Origin: Peptoniphilus_B koenoeneniae
Lineage (GTDB): Bacteria > Bacillota > Clostridia > Tissierellales > Peptoniphilaceae
Length of the DNA: 64,000 nucleotides
Direction of reading: 5' to 3'
Assembly (NCBI RefSeq): GCF_030812875.1
Contig: NZ_JAUSTN010000007.1
Coordinates: 62,001-126,000, forward strand
How positions within the stretch are numbered: the stretch's first letter is position 1; every line of letters begins with the position of its first letter. The notes under the pieces are model-generated. The model had not been told where the DNA came from and ran no database searches. It saw only the letters and a program-made list of their open reading frames with translations. Shown piece after piece: positions 31,905 to 40,767 of this stretch. The position numbers and the translations under genes were made by a program.

Positions 31905-33524
31905 ATGAAAAAATTATTTACAATTTTAATTTTATCTCTTATTCTTACAGCTTGTGGAAATAAAGCTCAAGATAATAAAAAAGAAGAGGATAAAAATACA
32001 GCACAAGTAAAAGATGAATTGGTGCTTGGCTTTGGATCAGAGCCGGAAAAAGGATTTGATCCTATTACAGGATGGGGTCACTATGGAACATCAATATTTC
32101 AATCAGCACTTTTAAAACGTGATCTTGATTTAAATATTGTAAATGACCTTGCTAAAGAATACAGCTTAAGTGAGGATAAGTTAACTTATAATGTAACTCT
32201 TAGAGATGATGTTAAGTGGTCTGATGGAGAAAAATTTACTGCAAAAGACGTTGAATTTACATACAACCTTGCAAAAGAAAAAAATGCTCCGGGAAGTAAC
32301 CTTTCAAGACTTGCATCAGCAAAGGCAACAGGAGATTATACTATTGAATTAAAACTCGATAAGCCTGATATTTCTTTTGTGTCCAGCATGTGTTCTCTTC
32401 CCATAGTTCCAGAACATGCTTATGATGAAAAAACTTACGGTTCCAATCCTATAGGAACAGGACCTTATAAAATGGTTGAATGGAAAGTAGGTCAACAACT
32501 TATAATTGAGCCTAATGAAAACTATTATGGAGAAAAATCCCCCTTTAAAAAAATCACTTTCTTATTTTTTAAAGATACCGATGCTTCTTTAGCAACAGCA
32601 AAAGAAAAAGTATGTGATGTAATAAGAGTTCCCTATACAGCTCATGATATAAATGTTGAAGGTTACCATATTGAAAGTTTAGATACCGTTGATAACAGGG
32701 GAATTTCTATGCCTATGGAAAAAAATACTGGAAAAGTTACAGGAGATGAAACTTTAGCGCCAGGTTCACCTATAGGAAATAATGTTACAAGTGATATAGC
32801 TATTAGAAAAGCCTTAAATATTGCTATTGATAGAAAAAAAATAATAGATGAAGTTTTAGATGGGCAAGGTTCAGTAGCATCTTCAATTGCAGACGGCATG
32901 CCTTGGTTCAATGAAGAAACAAGAATTACAAATGACGGAGATATAGAAGGAGCTAAAAAGATTCTTGCAGAAGGCGGATGGAAGCTAAACGATAAGGGCA
33001 TCCTTGAAAAAGATGGAGTTGAAGCAAAATTCAACTTATATCTTGCCTATAAAGATAGAGAAGATATAGCTCTTCAATTTGCAAAAACTGCAAAAGAACT
33101 TGGAATAGAAGTAAACGTTGAATATGGAGATTGGGATGCCATAACACCCCACATGTATTCAGATGCAATTTTTTTTGGTTGGGGAGGATATGATCCTCTT
33201 GAAATGTATTACAACTATTCAGGCACTATGGTTGGTCGTGAATACTATAATGCAAACTATTATGACAACAAAACTGTAAATGAACACTTTGAGAAAGGCC
33301 TTAGTGCAACAAGTGCTGAAGGCTTAAATGAAGAATTTAAAAAAGCTCAATTTGATGGTCAAACAGGACTTTCAAGTCTTGGAGATTGCCCATGGATTTG
33401 GATTTTAAATGAAAATCACCTATATCTTGTAAGAGATGATTTAGATATAGGAAAGCAAAAAATACAACCTCACGGTGGCGGATGGCCAATTGTAGATACT
33501 ATAAGTAATTGGAAGTGGAAATAA
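31905..33524 (+). CDS. nickel/peptide-type ABC substrate-binding lipoprotein
   Basis: Extracellular solute-binding protein of 539 residues (family 5, as NikA, DppA and OppA). The lipoprotein signal ends in LILTACGN. FDPITGWGHYGTSIFQSALLKRD resembles the opening of NikA/CntA-type receptors more than of oligopeptide ones. SLSEDKLTYNVTLRDDVKWSDGEKFTAKDV is the usual family block. AGGAGG precedes the ATG, and TATAAT at 31860-31865 is the likely -10. It leads a five-gene import operon with two permeases and two ATPases. The substrate could be Ni2+, a metallophore or a peptide; sequence alone does not decide. Confidence 0.85.
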   Translation: MKKLFTILILSLILTACGNKAQDNKKEEDKNTAQVKDELVLGFGSEPEKGFDPITGWGHYGTSIFQSALLKRDLDLNIVNDLAKEYSLSEDKLTYNVTLRDDVKWSDGEKFTAKDVEFTYNLAKEKNAPGSNLSRLASAKATGDYTIELKLDKPDISFVSSMCSLPIVPEHAYDEKTYGSNPIGTGPYKMVEWKVGQQLIIEPNENYYGEKSPFKKITFLFFKDTDASLATAKEKVCDVIRVPYTAHDINVEGYHIESLDTVDNRGISMPMEKNTGKVTGDETLAPGSPIGNNVTSDIAIRKALNIAIDRKKIIDEVLDGQGSVASSIADGMPWFNEETRITNDGDIEGAKKILAEGGWKLNDKGILEKDGVEAKFNLYLAYKDREDIALQFAKTAKELGIEVNVEYGDWDAITPHMYSDAIFFGWGGYDPLEMYYNYSGTMVGREYYNANYYDNKTVNEHFEKGLSATSAEGLNEEFKKAQFDGQTGLSSLGDCPWIWILNENHLYLVRDDLDIGKQKIQPHGGGWPIVDTISNWKWK

Positions 33525-34504
33525 TGAAGATTGAGAGAAAGAAAGTTTTAAATTTAATAATTAAATTTATTTTACTTCTTCTCTTTGTATCCTTTATAGC
33601 TTTTGTTTTAATGGATATTTCACCAATTGACCCTATAGCCGCTTTTGCAAGGTCTAAAAATGTGGGACTTACAAATGAGCAAAAGCAAATGCTAATTGAA
33701 GAATGGGGGCTTGATCGCCCCCTTTTATCAAGATATTTTTCTTGGATAAAAAATATTTTAAGGGGCAATTTAGGCGTAAGTAACATTTATGGAATAGAAG
33801 TGTCAAAAATTATAAAAAGAGGATTTTCCTCTTCAATTCTTTTAATGAGTGCAGCTTGGATTTTTCAGGGAATCTTAGGATTTGTTCTGGGAATAATTTC
33901 AGGAGTAAAGAGAAATACTCTTATAGATAAGATTATAAAAGCATATGCAATTATACTTTCAGCTACACCGACCTATTGGGTTGGAATAGTGTTAATAACA
34001 ATTTTTTCATTAAAACTTGGAATATTTCCTGCATCAATGGCAGCACCTATAGGAATTGAATCTTATAAAGTTACAATTTTTGACAGACTCTACCACTTAA
34101 TACTTCCTGCAATAACTCTTGCCCTTGTAGGAACGGCAAATATAATTTTGCATACAAGGGAAAAAGTAATTGAAATATTAAATAGCGACTACTGTCTATA
34201 TGCAAAAAGTAAAGGACTTAGTGATTTTAAAATAATAAAAAACTTTGCCTTAAAAAATATAATGCTTCCGGCAATCACTTTGCAATTTTCATACTTTAGT
34301 GAACTTTTCAGCGGAACAATACTTGCGGAAAATGTCTTTAACTATCCAGGACTTGGAAACTTAACAGTTCAAGCAGGACTTAGAGGAGATCTACCCCTTT
34401 TATTGGGTCTTGTATTATTTTCTGCAATCTTTGTGTTTCTTGGAAATAGAATGGCGGATTTATTTTATATAATAATAGACCCGCAAATGAGAGAGAAGGC
34501 ATAA
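33524..34504 (+). CDS. ABC importer permease (NikB/DppB-like)
   Basis: Permease of 326 residues with six helices. N-terminal features SPIDPIAAFARSKNVGL and LIEEWGLDRPLLSRYFSWI are those of the DppB/NikB class. The cytoplasmic EAA loop is around YCLYAKSKGLSDFKIIKNFALKNIMLP. ATG 33524 overlaps the last base of the upstream stop codon (TAATG), so translation is coupled. A TTG at 33509 lies inside the previous gene and is less likely. Confidence 0.9.
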   Translation: MKIERKKVLNLIIKFILLLLFVSFIAFVLMDISPIDPIAAFARSKNVGLTNEQKQMLIEEWGLDRPLLSRYFSWIKNILRGNLGVSNIYGIEVSKIIKRGFSSSILLMSAAWIFQGILGFVLGIISGVKRNTLIDKIIKAYAIILSATPTYWVGIVLITIFSLKLGIFPASMAAPIGIESYKVTIFDRLYHLILPAITLALVGTANIILHTREKVIEILNSDYCLYAKSKGLSDFKIIKNFALKNIMLPAITLQFSYFSELFSGTILAENVFNYPGLGNLTVQAGLRGDLPLLLGLVLFSAIFVFLGNRMADLFYIIIDPQMREKA

Positions 34505-34506
34505 TT

Positions 34507-35394
34507 ATGAAAATGGAAGTAAAGACTTATAGAAAAGAGCTCCAGTCTGACAGAATTTATCCTGCAAAGGAAAAATTTTTCAACACAAGAAGAAAAACTA
34601 TAATTTTAATAAGTATAAGCCTTTTATTTATAGCTTATATTTTTATACATGGAAGCCTTATAAATGAGGATATGCTCCAAGTAGACTTTCAAAACAAATT
34701 AAAAGGCCCCTCAGTCCTTCATATTTTTGGAACTGATGCTAAGGGTCGAGATATGTATTTAAGAACCGTTAAAGGGCTTTGTATAAGCTTACAGGTGGGT
34801 ATTATTGCATCAGGCTTAAGTATATTAATTGCAATTTTACTTTCCCTTTGTCTTGCAGGCTCTTCAAAAAGAATAGACGGATTTATAAACTGGCTTATAG
34901 ATGTATTTTTATCAATACCTCACATGATGTTTTTAATACTCATCTCAGTTGCCGTTGGAAGAGGTTTAAAGGGAGTAGTAATTGGAATAGCTCTTACTCA
35001 CTGGACAGGCATAACAAGACTTATAAGAGCTGAAATAAAACAAATCAAAGAAGAAAATTTTTTAAAAATTTCAAAGGCTCTTGGAAAAAGCAATCTTTAT
35101 ATTGCCTTAAACCATGTCTTGCCCCATTTATTACCTCAAATTTTAGTGGGAGCGGTACTTTTGTTTCCCCATGCAATACTCCATGAATCGGCAATAAGTT
35201 TTTTAGGCTTCGGTCTTGACATTACAAAACCTGCCATAGGAATAATCCTACAGGAATCCATGACCTACCTTGCAAGAGGCTACTACTATCTTGCATTTTT
35301 TCCAGGCCTTATGTTAGTTTTAATAGTTTTGGTCATAAATGGCCTTGGAGAAAATTTAAGAAAGATATTTGATCCATATTCTTATCATGAGTGA
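34507..35394 (+). CDS. ABC importer permease (NikC/DppC-like)
   Basis: Permease of 295 residues. It contains HIFGTDAKGRDMYLRTVKGL, the block typical of DppC/NikC, and the EAA loop IRAEIKQIKEENFLKISKALGKSN. It also has HESAISFLGFGLDITKPAIG near the C-terminus. It pairs with the preceding permease. GAGAAGG is the ribosome site. An internal ATG at 34513 is an alternative start. Confidence 0.9.
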   Translation: MKMEVKTYRKELQSDRIYPAKEKFFNTRRKTIILISISLLFIAYIFIHGSLINEDMLQVDFQNKLKGPSVLHIFGTDAKGRDMYLRTVKGLCISLQVGIIASGLSILIAILLSLCLAGSSKRIDGFINWLIDVFLSIPHMMFLILISVAVGRGLKGVVIGIALTHWTGITRLIRAEIKQIKEENFLKISKALGKSNLYIALNHVLPHLLPQILVGAVLLFPHAILHESAISFLGFGLDITKPAIGIILQESMTYLARGYYYLAFFPGLMLVLIVLVINGLGENLRKIFDPYSYHE

Positions 35395-35398
35395 TTTT

Positions 35399-36202
35399 AT
35401 GAATTTATTAGAAATAGAAAACCTTTCAATTTCCTTTGAACAATATGTAAAGGGAATGAGAAAGAGAATTATAAATGTTGTACATGACTTAAATATTACA
35501 GTAAAAGAGGGGGAAATTCTTGCAATTTTCGGAGCAAGCGGTTCGGGAAAGAGTCTTCTAGCCCATAGTATTTTGGGCCTTTTGCCATATAATGCAAAGG
35601 TAAGTGGCAATTACGTATTTAAAGGCAAAAGTTATAATTATTCCCAACTGTGCACATTAAGAGGTCGTGAAATTTCACTTGTACCCCAATCAATAACATC
35701 TTTGAATCCCTTGTTGAAAACAAAAAAACAAATAAACTTGGGACTTAATTCCTACGAAAAATCAAAGGCAGATAAAATTTTTAAAGATTTTGGTTTAAGT
35801 GAAAAAGTATACGACCTCTATCCCCATGAATTATCAGGAGGCATGGCAAGAAGAGTTTTAGTTTCATCGGCAATTGTAAAAGACGTAAGCCTTATAGTGG
35901 CAGATGAACCAACTCCTGGCATGGACGATGATTCTCTTGAAGAAATAACAAAAATGTTTAAAGCTCTTAGAGGCCAAGGAAAAAGTCTTTTATTAATAAC
36001 CCATGACATTGATATGGCAACAGCTTTAGCAGATAGAATAGGAATTTTTTACGATGGAACAATAATAGAAGTAGAAGAAGCCTGTAAATTTAAGGGACAA
36101 GGTTTAGAATTAAAACATCCCTATTCTAAAGCCCTACTAAGAGCCCTGCCAAAAAATGGATTTTTAGGACCAGACGAGGACATAAAAAAATGCTTGAAGT
36201 AA
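35399..36202 (+). CDS. ABC importer ATPase 1 (NikD/DppD-like)
   Basis: ATPase of 267 residues with Walker A GASGSGKS, signature LSGGMARR, Walker B LIVADEP and switch ITHD. The C-terminal segment HPYSKALLRALPKNGF is the characteristic nickel/oligopeptide ATPase tail. ATG 35399 gives MNLLEIENLS, the family start; ATG 35387 is a close alternative, overlapping the previous stop. It overlaps ATPase 2 by 13 bp. Confidence 0.9.
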   Translation: MNLLEIENLSISFEQYVKGMRKRIINVVHDLNITVKEGEILAIFGASGSGKSLLAHSILGLLPYNAKVSGNYVFKGKSYNYSQLCTLRGREISLVPQSITSLNPLLKTKKQINLGLNSYEKSKADKIFKDFGLSEKVYDLYPHELSGGMARRVLVSSAIVKDVSLIVADEPTPGMDDDSLEEITKMFKALRGQGKSLLLITHDIDMATALADRIGIFYDGTIIEVEEACKFKGQGLELKHPYSKALLRALPKNGFLGPDEDIKKCLK

Positions 36203-36807
36203 AAAATTTGAGTTTTTCATACGAAAGACCTATTTTAGAAAATATAAATTTACAATTAAATTCCGGAGAAATTTTGGGTCTTATGGCTCCCAGTGGCTAC
36301 GGTAAAAGTACCCTGGGAAAAATAATATCAGGCTATTTAAAACAAGATAAGGGTCAAGTTTTAATAGATGGTAAAAAAATAGAAGATTTTAAAAGCTTTA
36401 GACCTGTTCAAATGGTCCATCAAAATCCTGAAAAATCAGTAAATATTAGATGGAAAGTTGACAAAATTTTAAATGAAGGTTGGAAAGTTTCAGAAGATGT
36501 AAAGGAAAAACTTGGAATAGAAAATTTTTGGCTTGAAAAATGGCCAACTGAATTGTCAGGAGGAGAGCTTCAAAGAATTTGTATTGCAAGAATCCTTTCA
36601 CCACAAACAAAATATTTAATAGCAGATGAAATTACAACAATGGTAGATGCCATAACTCAAGTTCAACTTTTAGAAGTTTTAAGGCACTTTGCAAAAAAAC
36701 ACGGAATGGGAATTTTATTTATAAGTCACAACAAAGATCTTATAAATATTTTTACAGAAAGACAAATTGATTTAAGACAAATAAACAAAATAAATATAAA
36801 AAATTAA
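36190..36807 (+). CDS. ABC importer ATPase 2 (NikE-like, short)
   Basis: ATPase of 205 residues with Walker A APSGYGKST, QMVHQNPEKSVNIRW in the Q-loop region, signature LSGGELQR, Walker B LIADEI and switch ISHN. In Walker B the usual Asp-Glu-Pro is Asp-Glu-Ile, as in several NikE-type proteins. It stops soon after the switch region and lacks the C-terminal extension of DppF/OppF proteins (about 320 residues). The active-site set is intact, so it is probably functional. Last gene of the operon. Confidence 0.87.
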   Translation: MLEVKNLSFSYERPILENINLQLNSGEILGLMAPSGYGKSTLGKIISGYLKQDKGQVLIDGKKIEDFKSFRPVQMVHQNPEKSVNIRWKVDKILNEGWKVSEDVKEKLGIENFWLEKWPTELSGGELQRICIARILSPQTKYLIADEITTMVDAITQVQLLEVLRHFAKKHGMGILFISHNKDLINIFTERQIDLRQINKINIKN

Positions 36808-36829
36808 GCAGGTAAAACCTGCTTTTTTT
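36806..36829 (+). terminator. Rho-independent terminator of the nickel/peptide operon
   Basis: AAGCAGGT (36806-36813) pairs with ACCTGCTT (36817-36824) around AAA, followed by T residues. It begins within the stop codon. Confidence 0.93.
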
Positions 36830-36855
36830 CTTAGAAAATTTCAATTGTAAAATTC

Positions 36856-36909
36856 TTTACACAATCTTTACAATTGAAGATAAAAATGTTTACAGGGTTT
36901 TAATATACT
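36856..36909 (+). promoter_or_regulatory. Pho box and promoter of pstB-phoU-phoPR
   Basis: Three exact TTTACA hexamers at 36856-36861, 36867-36872 and 36889-36894 are spaced 11 and 22 bp, that is on one face of the helix. A -10 candidate (TATACT at 36904-36909) follows 9 bp later, and no -35 is needed. Direct TT(A/T)ACA repeats with 11-bp periodicity are the known recognition pattern of PhoP/PhoB proteins, one of which is encoded in this operon. Confidence 0.75.
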
Positions 36910-36974
36910 CAAATTGGACAAAAATATAAATAAAATTATGTAAATTTGTATTTATAAGATTTTGGAGGAAGAAT

Positions 36975-37727
36975 TTGAGTAAGATGCTTATAAAGGACTT
37001 GGATTTATACTACGGAGATTTTCAAGCCCTTAAAAATATCAACTTAAACATTGAAGAAAAAGAGATAACAGCCTTTATAGGGCCATCAGGCTGTGGGAAA
37101 TCAACTCTTTTAAAATGTTTAAATAGGATGAACGACCTTGTAACAGGATGTAGAATAGATGGAGAAATAAGACTTGACGATCAAGATATTTACAATAAAA
37201 ATTTTGACGTAAACCTTTTGAGAAAAAGAGTCGGAATGGTTTTTCAATCTCCAAACCCTTTTCCGATGTCAATTTACGACAACATTGCCTATGGCCCAAG
37301 GACTCACGGCATGAAAAACAAAAGAGATTTAAACGAAATAGTAGAAAAATCTTTAAAGGGTGCAGCTATTTGGGAAGAAGTAAAGGACGATTTAAGAAAA
37401 AGTGCTCTTTCCCTTTCCGGAGGACAACAACAGAGAATTTGCATTGCAAGAGCTCTTGCAGTTGAACCAGAAGTACTTTTAATGGATGAACCTACATCAG
37501 CCCTTGATCCTATATCAACAAGTAAAATTGAAGAATTGGTAACAGAATTAAAAGAAAATTATACAATAGTTATGGTAACTCACAATATGCAACAAGCTGC
37601 GAGAGTTTCAGATCATACTGTATTTTTCTTAGTTGGAGAAATAATAGAACATGGGGACACCTATTCTCTTTTCCAAAATCCCAAGGAAAAGAAAACGGAA
37701 GACTATATATCAGGAAGGTTTGGTTGA
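36975..37727 (+). CDS. pstB: phosphate ABC transporter ATPase PstB
   Basis: ATPase of 250 residues energising phosphate uptake. Walker A is GPSGCGKST (36-44). The PstB-specific stretches are CLNRMNDLV, VGMVFQSPNPFPMSIYDNIAYGPRTHG, SLSGGQQQR and MDEPTSALDPIST. The start is TTG 36975 after TTGGAGGAA. The permease genes pstC and pstA and the binding-protein gene pstS are not next to it; the operon begins here with a Pho box, so they must lie elsewhere or be absent. phoU follows directly. Confidence 0.95.
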   Translation: MSKMLIKDLDLYYGDFQALKNINLNIEEKEITAFIGPSGCGKSTLLKCLNRMNDLVTGCRIDGEIRLDDQDIYNKNFDVNLLRKRVGMVFQSPNPFPMSIYDNIAYGPRTHGMKNKRDLNEIVEKSLKGAAIWEEVKDDLRKSALSLSGGQQQRICIARALAVEPEVLLMDEPTSALDPISTSKIEELVTELKENYTIVMVTHNMQQAARVSDHTVFFLVGEIIEHGDTYSLFQNPKEKKTEDYISGRFG

Positions 37728-37728
37728 T

Positions 37729-38364
37729 ATGAGAAAAAATTTAGACAAGGAAATGTTGGAATTAAATACAGACATGCTTGAAATGTCAAGACTTCTTGAA
37801 AAAGCTATAAATGGCATATTAATGGGTATACAAAATAAGGATGAAGAAATTTTTAAAGATTTTGACAAAATAGTATCGGAAATAGGAGACCTGGATTCAA
37901 AAATTCAAAGTAATTGTTTGAGAATTTTATTGGAGCAACAACCTGTGGCAACGGACTTCAGAAGAGTAAGCGCAGGACTAAAAATGATAACCGACATAAA
38001 AAGAATAGGGGATCAATGCAACAATATTGCAAAAATAATACTTGAAACAGATAGTGACAATGATTCCAAAATGTTTTTTGAAATAGAAAAAATTTCAAGG
38101 GCAACATCAGATTTAGTAAAAGAAGCAATATATGCCTTCATTAGAAATTCTGCAGAAGATGCACAAAAAGTAATTGAAATGGACGATGCTGTGGACCAAG
38201 AATTTATAAGAATTAAAGAAGCCATGGTTGAGGAAATCAGAAAGGGCAAGTTTGATGCAGAACTTATTGTAAACATAATAATTATTGCCAGATATTTTGA
38301 AAGAATAGCTGATCACGGTACAAGAATAGCAAGATGGGTAATATTTTCAATAAAAGGTGAGTAG
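37729..38364 (+). CDS. phoU: phosphate signalling protein PhoU
   Basis: Helical protein of 211 residues in two three-helix-bundle repeats. It shows the PhoU metal-binding patterns DFDKIVSEIGDLDSKIQSNCLRIL, RRVSAGLKMITDIKRIGDQCNNIA and, in the second repeat, IARYFERIADHGTRIARWV. PhoU links Pst transporter state to the PhoR kinase. ATG 37729 starts one base after the pstB stop, with GGAAGG upstream. The ATG of phoP follows its stop directly. Confidence 0.93.
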   Translation: MRKNLDKEMLELNTDMLEMSRLLEKAINGILMGIQNKDEEIFKDFDKIVSEIGDLDSKIQSNCLRILLEQQPVATDFRRVSAGLKMITDIKRIGDQCNNIAKIILETDSDNDSKMFFEIEKISRATSDLVKEAIYAFIRNSAEDAQKVIEMDDAVDQEFIRIKEAMVEEIRKGKFDAELIVNIIIIARYFERIADHGTRIARWVIFSIKGE

Positions 38365-39015
38365 ATGAAAATTATTGTAATTGAAGACGATGATGATATA
38401 AGAAAACTTATAGAATATGCTTTAAAAAATGCGGATTTTAAAGTTGAAGGATATGAAAAAGCAGGAGACTTTTTTTCTGCAGAAACAGATGGAGATTTGT
38501 TTTTGCTTGATATAATGCTTCCTGATATGGATGGAATACAAATTTTACAAAGATTAAAAAAATCTACAAAATATAGAGAAACGCCAGTGATAATGCTTAC
38601 GGCAAAAAATTCTGAATTTGATATTGTAAATGCTCTTGACAAGGGAGCAGATGATTATATAACAAAGCCCTTTGGAGTTATGGAATTAATTTCCAGAGTA
38701 AAAGCCATGTTAAGACGTGCCTATAAACAAGAAGAAAAAATTGTTTATAAAAATCTTTCCATTGACGAGAATAAAAGAGTTTTGAAAAAAGACGGACAAG
38801 AAATTTATTTAACCTTTAAAGAATTTGAAATAATGCTTACCATGATGAAAAACATAGGTCTTGTTATGACAAGAGAAAGTCTTCTTGAAAATATATGGGG
38901 ATATGATTTTCAAGGAGAATCAAGAACGGTGGATATGCACATAGCATCTTTAAGAAATAAAATAGGAGAGGGATATATTCAAACTGTAAGAGGGCTTGGA
39001 TATAAAATGGAATAA
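38365..39015 (+). CDS. phoP: response regulator PhoP/PhoB
   Basis: OmpR-family regulator of 216 residues. The receiver domain contains IEDDDD, phospho-acceptor Asp49 in LLDIMLPDMDG and the Lys of ITKPF. The winged-helix domain includes RTVDMHIASLRNKIG and VRGLGYKME. Its gene lies between phoU and phoR and immediately follows the phoU stop. It should bind the TTTACA repeats upstream of pstB, giving positive autoregulation under phosphate limitation. Confidence 0.93.
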   Translation: MKIIVIEDDDDIRKLIEYALKNADFKVEGYEKAGDFFSAETDGDLFLLDIMLPDMDGIQILQRLKKSTKYRETPVIMLTAKNSEFDIVNALDKGADDYITKPFGVMELISRVKAMLRRAYKQEEKIVYKNLSIDENKRVLKKDGQEIYLTFKEFEIMLTMMKNIGLVMTRESLLENIWGYDFQGESRTVDMHIASLRNKIGEGYIQTVRGLGYKME

Positions 39016-40649
39016 TGAGAAAAAAAATATTCAGACAACTTCTGGTCCTGGTTTTATATGCTTTAATATTTTCAGCTTTCTTTTCAACTCTTATGTATTA
39101 CAGATTTTATAGAAATCAAATAAGTGATTCTTTAAGAGATCAATCAAACTTTTTAGTTGAAACTTATAAAGAAGATCCAGCTGCAATAGAAAAGATTAAG
39201 CTGGGAGATTTGAGAATAAATTTAATAGATAAGGAAGGAAAAGTTTTATACGATTCCATAAAGGATGCTGATAGTCTTGAAAACCATAAGGATAGACCGG
39301 AAATAAAAGAAGCCTTTGCAAGTGGCAGGGGTAAAAGCGTAAGATACTCAACAACTTTCGGGAAAGACACCATGTATTATGCAAACAGGGTGGGAGAAAA
39401 AGTTATAAGAGTTTCAAGGGATATGAAGTCTGTAATTTCAGTATTTCAAATAATTATTCCCGGAGAAATTTTAATAGTAATTTTCTTATTTTTAATAAGT
39501 ATTTCCATATCAAAGCGAATGACAACAGGTTTAGTAAATCCAATAAGAGATGCCATTCACAATCCTGAGCTGGAAATTTATGAAGAATTAAATCCATATT
39601 TTAGAAAAATTGAAGAACAACAAAAAGAAATCAACAATAGATTAGTTAAGGAAATGGAGCAGAACCAAACAATTTCCACAATACTTTCCAACATGAACGA
39701 GGGACTTATTATTTTTGACAAAGAAAAAAGAGTTCTTATGATTAATGATTCTGCAGTTAAAATTTTAAAGCCAATAAAAAAATCAGTTGGTTCTCATATT
39801 TTGGAAATCACCAGCTCTGAAACTTTAATAGAAGGAGTAAATGAAGCTTATAAGAACAAATATGTTTCAGGTGATGTAAGCTTTAACGGAAAAATTTACG
39901 GATATTTTATAAGCCCTTCATCAAAGGATCCCAAGGCAGGAGTGATTTTGCTTCTTGCAGATAAAACTCTTGAAATTTCTTTGAGAAAAAGACGTGATGA
40001 ATTTACATCCAATGTAACTCACGAACTTAAGACTCCCCTTACAACAATTTCAGGTTTTGCAGAGCTTCTTTCAAAGGGAGTTGAAGAAGATAAGACAAAA
40101 GAATTTGGAGAAATAATTTTTAAACAATCCCAAAGACTTAGAGATTTAATAGATGATATTTTGAAAATATCAAAAATTGAATCAAAATCGGAAAAAGATT
40201 TTACTCTTATAGATTTAAAAGCTCTAGCTTCAGACTTGGTAAATCAATTTGTAATAGAAGCTGACAAAAAAAATATAGAGTTAAATTTTTATGCTGAGCC
40301 TATTACCATAAGAGCCGATAAAGAAATGATGACTGAATGTTTTGAAAACCTTCTTTCCAATGCAATAAAATACAACAAAGAAAATGGAAAAGTTGATTTT
40401 ACCATAAAAAGAGAGGAAGATTTTTGTCTAATAACCATAAGTGATACAGGCATAGGCATAAAAGAAGAAGACATTGACAGAATTTATGAAAGATTTTATG
40501 TTGCAGATAAATCGAGAAATAAAAAAACAGGTTCAACAGGACTTGGGCTTTCAATTGTAAAACACATTGTGGATGTTCACAAGGGAAAGATAGAGTTAGA
40601 ATCTCAAATAGATGTGGGAACAAAATTTAAAATATTTTTACCTTTATAA
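39015..40649 (+). CDS. phoR: phosphate sensor histidine kinase PhoR
   Basis: Kinase of 544 residues. Two membrane helices (about 8-28 and 147-168) flank an extracytoplasmic sensor domain. A coiled linker and a PAS-like domain (about 218-320, ILSNMNEGLIIFDKEKRVLMIN) follow. The HisKA box has His336 in TSNVTHELKTPL, and the ATPase domain has ENLLSNAIKYNKE, SDTGIGIK and GSTGLGLSI. The order TM-sensor-TM-PAS-HisKA is that of Firmicute PhoR. Start and previous stop overlap (TAATG). Confidence 0.92.
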   Translation: MRKKIFRQLLVLVLYALIFSAFFSTLMYYRFYRNQISDSLRDQSNFLVETYKEDPAAIEKIKLGDLRINLIDKEGKVLYDSIKDADSLENHKDRPEIKEAFASGRGKSVRYSTTFGKDTMYYANRVGEKVIRVSRDMKSVISVFQIIIPGEILIVIFLFLISISISKRMTTGLVNPIRDAIHNPELEIYEELNPYFRKIEEQQKEINNRLVKEMEQNQTISTILSNMNEGLIIFDKEKRVLMINDSAVKILKPIKKSVGSHILEITSSETLIEGVNEAYKNKYVSGDVSFNGKIYGYFISPSSKDPKAGVILLLADKTLEISLRKRRDEFTSNVTHELKTPLTTISGFAELLSKGVEEDKTKEFGEIIFKQSQRLRDLIDDILKISKIESKSEKDFTLIDLKALASDLVNQFVIEADKKNIELNFYAEPITIRADKEMMTECFENLLSNAIKYNKENGKVDFTIKREEDFCLITISDTGIGIKEEDIDRIYERFYVADKSRNKKTGSTGLGLSIVKHIVDVHKGKIELESQIDVGTKFKIFLPL

Positions 40650-40664
40650 AATTTATAAAAAATT

Positions 40665-40697
40665 AAATTCGCTGATAAAGTTCAGCGAATTTTTTAT
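40665..40697 (+). terminator. Rho-independent terminator of the pho operon
   Basis: AAATTCGCTGA (40665-40675) pairs with TCAGCGAATTT (40682-40692), followed by T residues. Confidence 0.92.
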
Positions 40698-40755
40698 TTT
40701 AAATTTTACTTTATTGATATTTAAGCTTTACCATCGGCAAAATTAAAATTTAGTG

Positions 40756-40761
40756 TATAAT
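40756..40761 (+). promoter_or_regulatory. -10 box placed for a leaderless transcript
   Basis: TATAAT ends 6 bp before the ATG at 40768, so transcription would start at or next to the A of the start codon. No Shine-Dalgarno site exists before that ATG. The -35 region is poor. Confidence 0.45.
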
Positions 40762-40767
40762 TACATT

